Shown here: piece after piece, positions 24,948 to 32,842 of the stretch
Layout: each line of letters starts with the position of its first letter
Position numbering within the stretch: position 1 is the stretch's first letter
NCBI GenBank assembly: GCA_951801955.1
Contig: CATOOV010000030.1
Coordinates: forward strand, 1 to 39,241
From: an uncultured Lachnospiraceae bacterium
GTDB taxonomy: Bacteria; Bacillota; Clostridia; Lachnospirales; Lachnospiraceae
Length of the DNA: 39,241 nucleotides
Reading direction: 5' to 3'
Made by a program: the position numbers and the translations under genes
The notes under the pieces: model-generated
Database searches by the model: none
Told to the model about the DNA's origin: nothing
What the model saw: only the letters and a program-made list of their open reading frames with translations

Positions 24948-25668
24948 TCAGGAAAAAAAACAGCATTTTGAAGAAGTGGAACAAATGAAAGAGCAGATAA
25001 AGCAGCTTCGTGCAGAGCTTAAGCAGGAAAAAAAACTTCGGCGGCAAGATCAGCTTAGACTTCTTCAGGCACAAGTGAATCCTCATTTTCTATACAATAT
25101 ACTGGATGCGGTAATATGGCTTGTGGAAGCAGGCAGACAACAGGATGCAGTGGAAATGCTTGCCCATTTGTCTAAGTTTTTTCGTATTTCCTTATCAAAA
25201 GGAAAGGATATTATAACTTTAAAGGAGGAAATGGAATATACGGGAAGCTATATGGAAATGCAGCAGAGGTGTTACCATGATATTATGGACTATGAGATAA
25301 CCCTGCCAAAGGAGTTGGAAGAAATTTGCCTGCCAAAATTTACCATACAGCCTTTGGCGGAAAATGCATTGTATCACGGAGTGAAACAGAAGCGTGGAAA
25401 AAGCAAGATAAGGATTGTATGTCAAAGACAGGAAGAGGATATACTGATTATCGTACAAGATGATGGAATTGGAATCGAACCACACAAGCTTAAGGAACTG
25501 AAGGAGGCTTTGGAAAATGGGAAACGTGTAGGCTTTGGAATGGCCGCTGTCCATGAACGGATGAAGCTGTATTATGGAAAAGGATATGGTGTGAAAATAC
25601 ATTCAGACTATGGAAAAGGAACACGGGTGGAAGTTCGGATTGCAAAAAATGTGCGTCAAAATCCTTAA
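24940..25668 (+). CDS. soluble YesM-family histidine kinase without sensor or membrane domains
   Basis: A 242-residue kinase core. A coiled coil (residues 5-40: EEVEQMKEQIKQLRAELKQE and on) leads into the His-kinase box LLQAQVNPHFLYNILDAV with phospho-acceptor His 49. It is followed by the N box FTIQPLAENALYHGV (N142), the D box QDDGIGIE and the G box VGFGMAAVHERMKLYYG. Typical YesM proteins have about 570-600 residues with two membrane helices, a large extracellular domain and HAMP; all of that is absent. ATG 24940 overlaps the previous stop and has AGGGAG upstream; a longer frame from 24823 would only overlap the regulator's own HTH coding. The partner that brings in the signal is unknown; the receptor at 21380 is one candidate. 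Confidence 0.93.
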   Translation: MDNQEKKQHFEEVEQMKEQIKQLRAELKQEKKLRRQDQLRLLQAQVNPHFLYNILDAVIWLVEAGRQQDAVEMLAHLSKFFRISLSKGKDIITLKEEMEYTGSYMEMQQRCYHDIMDYEITLPKELEEICLPKFTIQPLAENALYHGVKQKRGKSKIRIVCQRQEEDILIIVQDDGIGIEPHKLKELKEALENGKRVGFGMAAVHERMKLYYGKGYGVKIHSDYGKGTRVEVRIAKNVRQNP

Positions 25669-25721
25669 GAAATGGAGAATCAAGCCACATTGCCACGAGT
25701 TTTAGTAAAGGAGGTAGAAAG

Positions 25722-27344
25722 ATGTTAAAAGTATTTCTGGTGGAAGATGAGAGTATTGTCAGAGAAAATTTGCGTGATAATATCATGTGGCAGCAATATG
25801 GGTATCAGTTTGCAGGCGAGGCAAGCGATGGAGAGATGGCGCTTCCGCTGATACGTAAGGTAAAGCCAGACGTGCTGATTACAGATATCAAAATGCCGTT
25901 TATGGATGGATTGGCACTTTCTGGTATTATAAGCCAGGAATTTCCCCAGATGAAAATTATTATTATTAGTGGGTATAATGATTTTGAGTATGCAAGGCAG
26001 GCAATACAGGCAGGTGTGGAACAGTATCTTTTAAAGCCAGTAACCCGCACGTCTCTTCAGAAAATACTGTTGGAAATCCGTGAGAAAATTGAAAATGAGC
26101 GTGCACAGGAGAATTATCTGGAGAAGTTCAAAGAAGATATGCAGGAATATGAGCAGTTTTCCAGAAGAAAATTCTTTGAAAAAGTATTCGAAGGACAGTT
26201 GTCTGTACAGGAAATCTATGAGGAGGCACAAAAACTTTCCCTTGAAATGGATGCTGCAAGCTATAATCTTGCTATGGTGTGTTTAAGGGAAAATAGAAAT
26301 ACGGAGGAGCCTTCCCAAGAGTCAAGGCTGGTTGCAGGCAAGAGAGAAGAATTGACAAGATACTTTCTGCGGTATCCAGAATTTTTAATATTTAGATGGA
26401 ATATTAATACTTATGGAATACTAATGAAAGGCGAAGAGGAACAAATGGAGGAGTTAAAGACGAAATGCCGGGAAAATATTATTCGGATTTGTTCCGGGCA
26501 TGACGACCAGATTGAATGGTGCTGTGCCATTGGTGAGCCAGTGGAGCGTTTAAGCCTTTTGCCCCAGGTATACAGCAAAGTAAACCATATGATGTCATGC
26601 CGGTTTTTAAAGCCAGGGCAACATATTCTTACCATGGAAACGACGAACCTTGTCCAGCGGGGGAAGGAAGAAAGTTCTTTGGTCAAGGTAGATACTGCAA
26701 AGGTAGATCCAGAAATTATCAAGAATTTTTTGCAGCATGGCCAGGTTGGAGAAATAGACGATTTTGTAGACGGTTATTTGGAAAGTTTAAGGGAGGGGCT
26801 TTCCTCCAAATTGTTTCGGGATTATTTAATGTTGAGTATTCGTTTTACCACGATTGCTTTTGTGGAGAATCTTGGTTACAGCCAAAGTGACCTGCTGGAA
26901 AATACCTATACAGATAAAATGCAGATATTAAGCCTGAATATGGAAGATATGAGGTTTTATATGCAGGAACTCATGCATCGGGCATTGGAGTTAAGTAATC
27001 AGGCATTGGAAAGCCAAAGTAAAAAGCTGATAAAAAAAGCGGTGGGTTATATTGAGGAAAATTATGCCAAAGATTCTATCTCATTAAACGAAGTTGCCAG
27101 TGTAGTAGAAGTTAGTGCTAACTACTTCAGTACGGTGTTTCGGCAGGAAACGGAAATGACATTTACGGAATATGTTACGCAGAAACGTATGGAGAAGGCA
27201 AAGCAGCTTCTGCGGCAGACAGAACGGCAGTCTGGGGACATTGCTGCAGAAGTAGGATTTAAGGATCCCCATTATTTTAGTTTTGTATTCAAAAAGACCC
27301 AGGGATGTACGCCTAGGGAATATCGCAGCGGTATGAGGGCATAG
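25722..27344 (+). CDS. AraC-type response regulator 2 (YesN-like)
   Basis: A 540-residue paralogue of the regulator at 23310, similar along its full length. The receiver domain has D55 (VLITDIKMPF) and LLKPVT. The middle domain shares landmarks such as EQFSRRKFFEKVFEG, IGEPVERLSLLPQVYSKV and LFRDYLMLSIRFTTIAFVEN. The C-terminal AraC domain reads SISLNEVASVVEVSANYFST and SGDIAAEVGFKDPHYFSFVF, then KKTQGCTPREYR. It starts 53 bases after the kinase gene behind AAAGGAGG and belongs to the same operon. Two regulators with one kinase suggest either a branched output or a division of targets. Its stop is four bases from the stop of the convergent araR gene. Confidence 0.94.
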   Translation: MLKVFLVEDESIVRENLRDNIMWQQYGYQFAGEASDGEMALPLIRKVKPDVLITDIKMPFMDGLALSGIISQEFPQMKIIIISGYNDFEYARQAIQAGVEQYLLKPVTRTSLQKILLEIREKIENERAQENYLEKFKEDMQEYEQFSRRKFFEKVFEGQLSVQEIYEEAQKLSLEMDAASYNLAMVCLRENRNTEEPSQESRLVAGKREELTRYFLRYPEFLIFRWNINTYGILMKGEEEQMEELKTKCRENIIRICSGHDDQIEWCCAIGEPVERLSLLPQVYSKVNHMMSCRFLKPGQHILTMETTNLVQRGKEESSLVKVDTAKVDPEIIKNFLQHGQVGEIDDFVDGYLESLREGLSSKLFRDYLMLSIRFTTIAFVENLGYSQSDLLENTYTDKMQILSLNMEDMRFYMQELMHRALELSNQALESQSKKLIKKAVGYIEENYAKDSISLNEVASVVEVSANYFSTVFRQETEMTFTEYVTQKRMEKAKQLLRQTERQSGDIAAEVGFKDPHYFSFVFKKTQGCTPREYRSGMRA

Positions 27345-27348
27345 GCAG

Positions 27349-28455
27349 TTAATCAGGCAGATTGCCGGGAATCGCAGGTGGTTCATAGAATGCATCGCTC
27401 CCCCGCAGGATTAGATGCCAGGACAGTTCTTCGGAATGGACAGAATCCCCTTGTATCATCCTGAGCAGGACCGCTGCTGCCGTTGTCCCCATTTCATGGC
27501 TGTTATGTGCCAAGGAAGTAATTCGAATAGAATCCAGGCTGCTCATATAGCTGTTGTCGAAAGAGACAATGGAGATATCCTCAGGGATGCGGATTCCTGC
27601 ATAATCAAGTTCTTTCACCAACCAGTAAGCAATTTCATCATTTTGGCAGATAACGGCAGAACATTCATCTTTATTTTTTCGAAGGAAAGAAGTTAAAAAT
27701 CCAGTATCAGATCTGTTTTCCAACGCTTCCAATTCGGCGGAGGTGTACCAGATGACCAGTTCTTCCAAAAGAGGGACAGAAAAATCACGCATTGCGGTAA
27801 TAAACCCAGAATATCTTTCCAGTCCCTGTATATCATCCATCTTGAAAATTCCGGCGATATGGGTGTGTCCTTTTTGTATCAGATGCTTTGCGAGCAAGTA
27901 GCCTCCATAATAATTGTCATCCTTGATACAGACAGAGGAGGAAAGCGCCGGATAATTTCCCCCTATAAACAGTACACAGATCCCTTTTGCCATGATGGAA
28001 TCATAGAGATCCAGATTGGGGTTGGGCAGTGCTGTTTTGGTTCCTTCCACAATGATTCCCCGGATAGAAGCATCTTTTAACTCCCATAAAATCTCCCGTT
28101 CTACTGATATTTTGGAATAAGTAGAATAGATGTTTGTGGAGTAACCTTTTGCTCCCAGTACAGATTTTATATCAGCGATAAGTGCAGGGGATGTATACTC
28201 TTCTGCGTTGTTGACAAGAATGGCAATGGTATTTTTCATGGTTCCAAGCCCAGTAGAAAAAGAGCCGCTGCCGCGACGTTTTTCAATCAACCCTTCTTCT
28301 GTTAAGAGCTGCAATGCTGTTCTGACTGTCTGGCGGCTTACATGATACTGTTTTGTAAGTTCGTGTTCCGAGGGAAGCTTATAGACTCCCTCTCCCATAT
28401 TGTTTAAAATTAGTTCTCTTAAAATGTTGGCTAAATGTATATATTTTGCAGACAT
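27349..28455 (-). CDS. araR: AraR-type arabinose repressor (GntR HTH with LacI-type sensor)
   Basis: A 368-residue regulator. Residues 1-70 are a GntR-type winged helix (KLPSEHELTKQYHVSRQTVR, TALQLLTEEGLIEKRRGSGS). Residues about 75-365 are a periplasmic-binding-protein-like sensor as in LacI (ILVNNAEEYTSPALIADIKS, IRGIIVEGTKTALPNPNLDL, RYSGFITAMRDF, ICQNDEIAYWLVKELDYAGI, PEDISIVSFDNS). This chimeric build is the AraR family, whose effector is usually L-arabinose. It is divergent from the sugar ABC operon, which it most likely represses until sugar binds. AGAGGGG precedes ATG 28455. Its effector is inferred from family and from the nearby GH43 genes. Confidence 0.88.
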   Translation of the reverse strand: MSAKYIHLANILRELILNNMGEGVYKLPSEHELTKQYHVSRQTVRTALQLLTEEGLIEKRRGSGSFSTGLGTMKNTIAILVNNAEEYTSPALIADIKSVLGAKGYSTNIYSTYSKISVEREILWELKDASIRGIIVEGTKTALPNPNLDLYDSIMAKGICVLFIGGNYPALSSSVCIKDDNYYGGYLLAKHLIQKGHTHIAGIFKMDDIQGLERYSGFITAMRDFSVPLLEELVIWYTSAELEALENRSDTGFLTSFLRKNKDECSAVICQNDEIAYWLVKELDYAGIRIPEDISIVSFDNSYMSSLDSIRITSLAHNSHEMGTTAAAVLLRMIQGDSVHSEELSWHLILRGSDAFYEPPAIPGNLPD

Positions 28456-28615
28456 GGCAAACCCCTCTAAGATTTTACATAAGGATATTGATCGTTTTGG
28501 TAAATCATTTCAAGAATGTTTTTCTGGACAATCACATTAAATATAACATATTATCCCATGAAATACAAAATATAGGAATATCTTATATAAACAAAAATGA
28601 TGGCAGGAAAACCCA

Positions 28616-28839
28616 TCGTAAAATAATGTCTGATCGTAAGTTTTTTTGTGATTTATTTCTTCTTGAGTTATATTTTTACTCGTAAAATAATTAAAAAATA
28701 ATGAACAAATTGTGGATAAATAGAGAAAAGTGACAAAAAGTTACAAACATAAGTGGATGTAGTAAAAACGAATATTGGAAAAAAAAGAAAATTATTTCAT
28801 ATATAACCAGGGGAAAATTAATATAATTCGTAAAATAAT
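28616..28839 (+). promoter_or_regulatory. three direct copies of a 12-bp motif between araR and the ABC operon
   Basis: TCGTAAAATAAT occurs at 28616-28627, 28680-28691 and 28828-28839, all in the same direction; the last two extend to 15 identical bases. The 575-base gap between araR and the transporter is otherwise very AT-rich. A palindrome TACAAACTTGTA (28868-28879) is also present. Spaced direct repeats suit AraC-type activators; the palindrome suits a dimeric repressor such as AraR. Both roles are inferred. Confidence 0.45.
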
Positions 28840-28954
28840 TAATAAATAAATAAAATTACATAAAAGTATTACAAACTTGTATTAAAAAATAAGATTTAAA
28901 AGATAACTTGTATTGGATATTGCGACAAATATGAAAAAGACACAGGAAGGATTA

Positions 28955-28983
28955 TTGACTGTAACGCATAAAAAACTTAAAAT
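28955..28983 (+). promoter_or_regulatory. promoter of the sugar ABC operon
   Basis: TTGACT (28955-28960), 17 bases and TAAAAT (28978-28983). The start would be near 28990, next to a small CGGC/GCCG hairpin (28994-29006). RBS GGGAGGA precedes ATG 29031. Confidence 0.65.
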
Positions 28984-29030
28984 AAAATCACAACGGCGTA
29001 ATGCCGAATAAAAAAAGGGAGGACATGTAA

Positions 29031-30119
29031 ATGTTAAGAAAGAAATTAGCGATGTTACTTGCTGTAGTTATGGTGGCAGGGACAGTAGTTGGATGTGGTT
29101 CTAAGGATGACGGTGGCAATACGAATGAACCTGCATCTACACCATCAACAACAGAGGAGAATTCCGAAGAGCCAGCAAAGACAGATGAGACTGGCGAGGA
29201 TGAATCAGGGGAAGCACCAGCAAAGTCAGACGGTGAAAAGATCAAGGTTGGTATCATTAACAATGACCCGAACGAGTCTGGATATCGTACTGCTAATGAT
29301 GCAGACCTGAAGAAAACCTTTACAGAAGAGAACGGCTATGAAGCATCTTTCGCTTACAGCATGAAGAATGACGAGCAGATTACAGCAGCTCAGAAGTTTA
29401 TTCAGGACGGTGTGGATTATCTTTTGATTTCCGCAGCAGATACCGCAGGTTGGGAACCCGTGCTTCAAGATGCACAGACAGAAGGTATCGGAGTTATCTT
29501 ATTCGACCGTACCATTGATGCATCTGAGGACCTTTATGCAGCTTCCATCGTATCTGATATGGAAAAAGAAGGTGAGACGGCTGTTAAATGGCTGACAGAC
29601 CAGAAATTGGATAAATATCAGATTATCCACCTTCAGGGCGCTATGGGTACTGCAGCACAGCAGGGACGTACCAAAGCAATGGAAGAAGCAGTAAAAGCGA
29701 ATGATAACTGGGAGTATGTTGGTGAGCCGCAGACTGCTGAGTGGAACGCTGAGAAAGCACAGCAGATCGTACAGGCAGCGATCGATTCTGGCAAAGAGTT
29801 CAACGTAATTTATGCAGAGAATGACGATATGGCTAAGGGTGCAGTAGCAGCTCTTGACAAGGCAAACATTTCTCATGGTGTTGGCAAAGACGTAATCATT
29901 ATGGGATTTGACTGCAATAAGTGGGCGTTAGAAGAACTGAAAGCTAAAAACTGGAACTATGATGGACAGTGTAATCCATTCCAGTCAAAGTACATTGCTG
30001 ATGTTATTGAGGAACTTGAGGCAGGTAATGAAGTTTCTGAAAAAGTTATCGTAATGGAAGAAAAAGGTTTTGACGCGGAGACAATCACCGATGAAGATAT
30101 TGAACAGTTTGGTATCTAA
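29031..30119 (+). CDS. ytfQ: sugar-binding lipoprotein of ABC importer (YtfQ-like, furanose type)
   Basis: A 362-residue lipoprotein. The signal MLRKKLAMLLAVVMVAGTVV is followed by the lipobox Cys at 22 (VVGC). A Ser/Thr/Glu-rich linker (about 23-66) tethers the binding domain (about 70-345, periplasmic-binding family 4). Blocks ESGYRTAND, AADTAGWEPVLQDAQ, VILFDRTIDASEDLY, IHLQGAMGTAAQQGR and IYAENDDMAKGAVAAL follow the pattern of E. coli YtfQ, which binds sugars in furanose form. With araR and arabinanases next door, arabinofuranose or arabino-oligosaccharide is a likely ligand, though not shown. A terminator-like hairpin follows, which would favour extra copies of this protein relative to the rest of the operon. 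The YtfQ symbol is by resemblance. Confidence 0.88.
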   Translation: MLRKKLAMLLAVVMVAGTVVGCGSKDDGGNTNEPASTPSTTEENSEEPAKTDETGEDESGEAPAKSDGEKIKVGIINNDPNESGYRTANDADLKKTFTEENGYEASFAYSMKNDEQITAAQKFIQDGVDYLLISAADTAGWEPVLQDAQTEGIGVILFDRTIDASEDLYAASIVSDMEKEGETAVKWLTDQKLDKYQIIHLQGAMGTAAQQGRTKAMEEAVKANDNWEYVGEPQTAEWNAEKAQQIVQAAIDSGKEFNVIYAENDDMAKGAVAALDKANISHGVGKDVIIMGFDCNKWALEELKAKNWNYDGQCNPFQSKYIADVIEELEAGNEVSEKVIVMEEKGFDAETITDEDIEQFGI

Positions 30120-30150
30120 TATTAACTTAAAATAATTTTTAGTGATTATT

Positions 30151-30204
30151 CAAAGCGCGGCGCAGCAAAGGCGGAAATTGAAGGTCTGCACCGCGCTTTG
30201 TTTT
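30151..30204 (+). terminator. partial terminator between binding protein and ATPase genes
   Basis: CAAAGCGCGG/CCGCGCTTTG (30151-30160 with 30191-30200), extended by GCAG/CTGC, ends in TTTT. Inside an ABC operon such a hairpin usually reduces expression of downstream genes relative to the binding protein. Confidence 0.8.
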
Positions 30205-30238
30205 GGACAATGATAATTTATAGGAGGTGAACTCATAG

Positions 30239-31756
30239 GTGAAAGATAATGCTGTATTAGAGATGAGAAATATACATAAAAGCTTTCCCGGAGTACGTGC
30301 CCTGCAGGGAGTAGATTTTACATTGCGCAAAGGCGAGGTCCATGCGTTGATGGGAGAAAATGGTGCTGGAAAATCCACTTTGATCAAGGTCTTGACTGGA
30401 GTTTATGGGAAAGATGAAGGTGAGATTTTCCTCGATGGCGTGGAAGGACCAGTGGCAATTCATTCACCCCAGGATGCACAGAATGTTGGTATCAGTACAG
30501 TATACCAGGAGATTACGCTCTGTCCCAACCTTTCTGTTGCAGAAAATATGTTTATAGGCCGGACCAAAGGCATGGGACAGAATTGGAAAAAAATGAACGC
30601 TGATACAGAGAAAATCCTGAAGTCTCTGGATATCCCAGCGATCGCAACACAGCAGTTGGAGACCTGCTCTATCGCGGTTCAGCAGATGATTGCCATTGCA
30701 CGTGCGGTGGATATGGATTGTAAGGTATTGATTCTGGATGAGCCGACATCCTCCCTGGATGAGCAGGAGGTTGTAAAGCTGTTTAAGCTGATGCGGGATT
30801 TAAGGTCAAGAGGCGTTGGAATTGTCTTTGTTACCCATTTCATGGATCAGGTATATGAGATATGTGACCGGATTACAGTTATGCGTGATGGCCAGTTGGT
30901 GGGTGAGTATGCAATCAAAGATCTTCCGCGTGTCAAACTTGTTGCCAAGATGCTTGGTAAAGAGATGGATGATATGGCTGACATTAAGGGCGATCAGAAG
31001 GAATACGAGAGAAAGCCTGGTATGGTGCCGGTATTGGAAGCATCAAACCGTGTCAGTGACGCTGGAATTAAACCATTTAATTTCCATATTGAAAAAGGTG
31101 AAGTAAACGGTTTCACAGGTTTGCTTGGTTCTGGAAGAAGCGAGTGCGTCCGTGCACTCTTTGGTGCGGATAGAGTAACGGGCGGAACCGTTAAGATGAA
31201 CGGCAAAGAAGTAAAGATTACGAAGCCTTTGGATGCTATGAAAAATAAAATGGCATACCTTCCAGAAGACCGTAAGGGAGATGGTATTGTGGGAGATCTC
31301 TCCGTTCGTGAAAATATTATCCTTGCCCAGCAGGTATTGAGAGGGTTTTTCAAGCCGTTTTCTAAATCAGAGCAATATAAAATTGCAGACGAATACATAA
31401 AACTTTTGAGTATTAAAACTGCTTCTGCAGATACACCGATTAAGTCCCTGTCCGGTGGAAACCAGCAGAAGGCAATTTTGGCCCGTTGGCTGTTTACACA
31501 TCCCGAATATTTGATTTTGGATGAGCCGACGCGTGGTATTGACGTTGGAACAAAAGTTGATATTCAGAAATTAGTGCTGAAACTTGCTTCAGAAGGAATG
31601 AGCGTTACCTTTATTTCTTCTGAGTTAGATGAGATGCTGCGTACCTGTTCCCGGTTAGTCGTTATGAGGGACCGCAAAGTTGTAGGCGAACTCTCAGGAG
31701 ACGATTTGAATCAGAGTAAGGTTATGAGTACCATTGCCGGAGGTGACAAAAAATAA
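30239..31756 (+). CDS. ytfR: sugar ABC transporter ATP-binding protein, two NBDs (YtfR/RbsA type)
   Basis: A 505-residue double ATPase. It starts with GTG 30239 behind AGGAGGTG. The first domain has Walker A GENGAGKST (39-47), a degenerate signature (CSIAVQQMIAIARA) and Walker B VLILDEPTSSLD. The second domain has the expected degenerate Walker A GLLGSGRSE, an intact SLSGGNQQKAILARW and LILDEPTRGIDVGTK. One active and one weak site is normal for the RbsA class. It powers import through the two permeases that follow. Its stop codon shares one base with the next start, so translation is coupled. Confidence 0.95.
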   Translation: MKDNAVLEMRNIHKSFPGVRALQGVDFTLRKGEVHALMGENGAGKSTLIKVLTGVYGKDEGEIFLDGVEGPVAIHSPQDAQNVGISTVYQEITLCPNLSVAENMFIGRTKGMGQNWKKMNADTEKILKSLDIPAIATQQLETCSIAVQQMIAIARAVDMDCKVLILDEPTSSLDEQEVVKLFKLMRDLRSRGVGIVFVTHFMDQVYEICDRITVMRDGQLVGEYAIKDLPRVKLVAKMLGKEMDDMADIKGDQKEYERKPGMVPVLEASNRVSDAGIKPFNFHIEKGEVNGFTGLLGSGRSECVRALFGADRVTGGTVKMNGKEVKITKPLDAMKNKMAYLPEDRKGDGIVGDLSVRENIILAQQVLRGFFKPFSKSEQYKIADEYIKLLSIKTASADTPIKSLSGGNQQKAILARWLFTHPEYLILDEPTRGIDVGTKVDIQKLVLKLASEGMSVTFISSELDEMLRTCSRLVVMRDRKVVGELSGDDLNQSKVMSTIAGGDKK

Positions 31757-32841
31757 TGCAGAAAAATGAAGCGAAGAAATCAAACGAAAACTTTTTTATG
31801 AATCTGGTCAGGCAGCAGATGTTTATTCCGATTTTGGCAGTGCTGTTGCTGGCAGTATTTAACTTGATTGCTGACCCTAGTTTTTTTAAGATTACATTGG
31901 GATATAACAGTGCGGGAAATCCCGTTTTATCTGGTTTCTTGATTACAATTTTGGACAGTGGTTCCGAGCTTGCAATTCTGGCGATTGGTATGACTTTGGT
32001 AACGGCTGCTTCCGGTGGTCAGGATATCAGTGTGGGCGCGGCAGTAGCGATTGCCGGCAGTGTGATTTTGCGTGTGCTTTGCGGCGGCAATTCCCGTCCA
32101 GAAAAGCTTGCAGCGCCGATTATTGTAGCATTTTTGGTAAGTTGTATTGTAGCAATGCTGTTCGGAGCCTTTAACGGCGTGCTGGTGGCTTATTTTAAGA
32201 TCCAGCCGATGATTGCGACCTTGATTTTGTATACTGCAGGTCGTTCCATCGCAGCATGGATCAACAACAATGAGCTTCCGGTTATCAGTGATGAAAAATT
32301 TACCTATTTTGGTGAATTTATTCCAGGAATCCCGATTCCCACGCCATTCTTTATTGCAGTGGCATGTATTATCATTATTTTCCTCGTATTGAAGTTTACT
32401 AACCTTGGATTATATACCCAGGCAGTTGGTATCAATGAGAGTTCTTCCAGACTGAATGGTTTGAATCCGGCTTTTATTAAGGTAATGTCATTCGTCGTTC
32501 TTGGATTGTGTGTTGCTGTGGTTGGTTTGATTAAGGTAAGCCGTGTTTCAACTATCAACTATTCTGTTATTGCAAAGGATATTGAAATGGATGCCATCCT
32601 TGCAGTTGCCTTGGGTGGAAATGCTTTGAGCGGTGGTAAATTTAACATGGCAGCTTCCATTGTCGGCGCTTATGTTATCCAGTTCTTAACTACAACGCTT
32701 TACAAGTTCAATGTTCAGTCTGATGCGCTTCCAGCATATAAGGCGGTTGTGGTAATTGTTCTGGTTGTGATCAGCGCACCAACTGTAAGAGATTGGTTTT
32801 CCAATCTTACAAAGAAGTTAAAGGTTAAGGAGGTTGCTTAG
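31756..32841 (+). CDS. ytfT: sugar ABC transporter permease 1 (YtfT-like)
   Basis: A 361-residue membrane protein with about ten helices of the BPD_transp_2 family. The conserved block LAILAIGMTLVTAASGGQDI, SVGAAVAIAGSVILRVLCGG and the later AKDIEMDAILAVALGGNALS, GGKFNMAASIVGAY contact the ATPase and form the pore. Compared with typical family members it has a somewhat extended loop with PVISDEKFTYFGEFIPGIPI. ATG 31756 overlaps the preceding stop by one base, and the second permease begins one base after its stop. It forms a heterodimer with YjfF-like permease 2. Confidence 0.93.
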   Translation: MQKNEAKKSNENFFMNLVRQQMFIPILAVLLLAVFNLIADPSFFKITLGYNSAGNPVLSGFLITILDSGSELAILAIGMTLVTAASGGQDISVGAAVAIAGSVILRVLCGGNSRPEKLAAPIIVAFLVSCIVAMLFGAFNGVLVAYFKIQPMIATLILYTAGRSIAAWINNNELPVISDEKFTYFGEFIPGIPIPTPFFIAVACIIIIFLVLKFTNLGLYTQAVGINESSSRLNGLNPAFIKVMSFVVLGLCVAVVGLIKVSRVSTINYSVIAKDIEMDAILAVALGGNALSGGKFNMAASIVGAYVIQFLTTTLYKFNVQSDALPAYKAVVVIVLVVISAPTVRDWFSNLTKKLKVKEVA

Positions 32842-32842
32842 T

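Noticed and set aside
28456..29030. CcpA cre sites in front of the ABC operon
   Set aside because: The closest match near 28959-28974 (TGTAACGCATAAAA) departs from the consensus at key positions.
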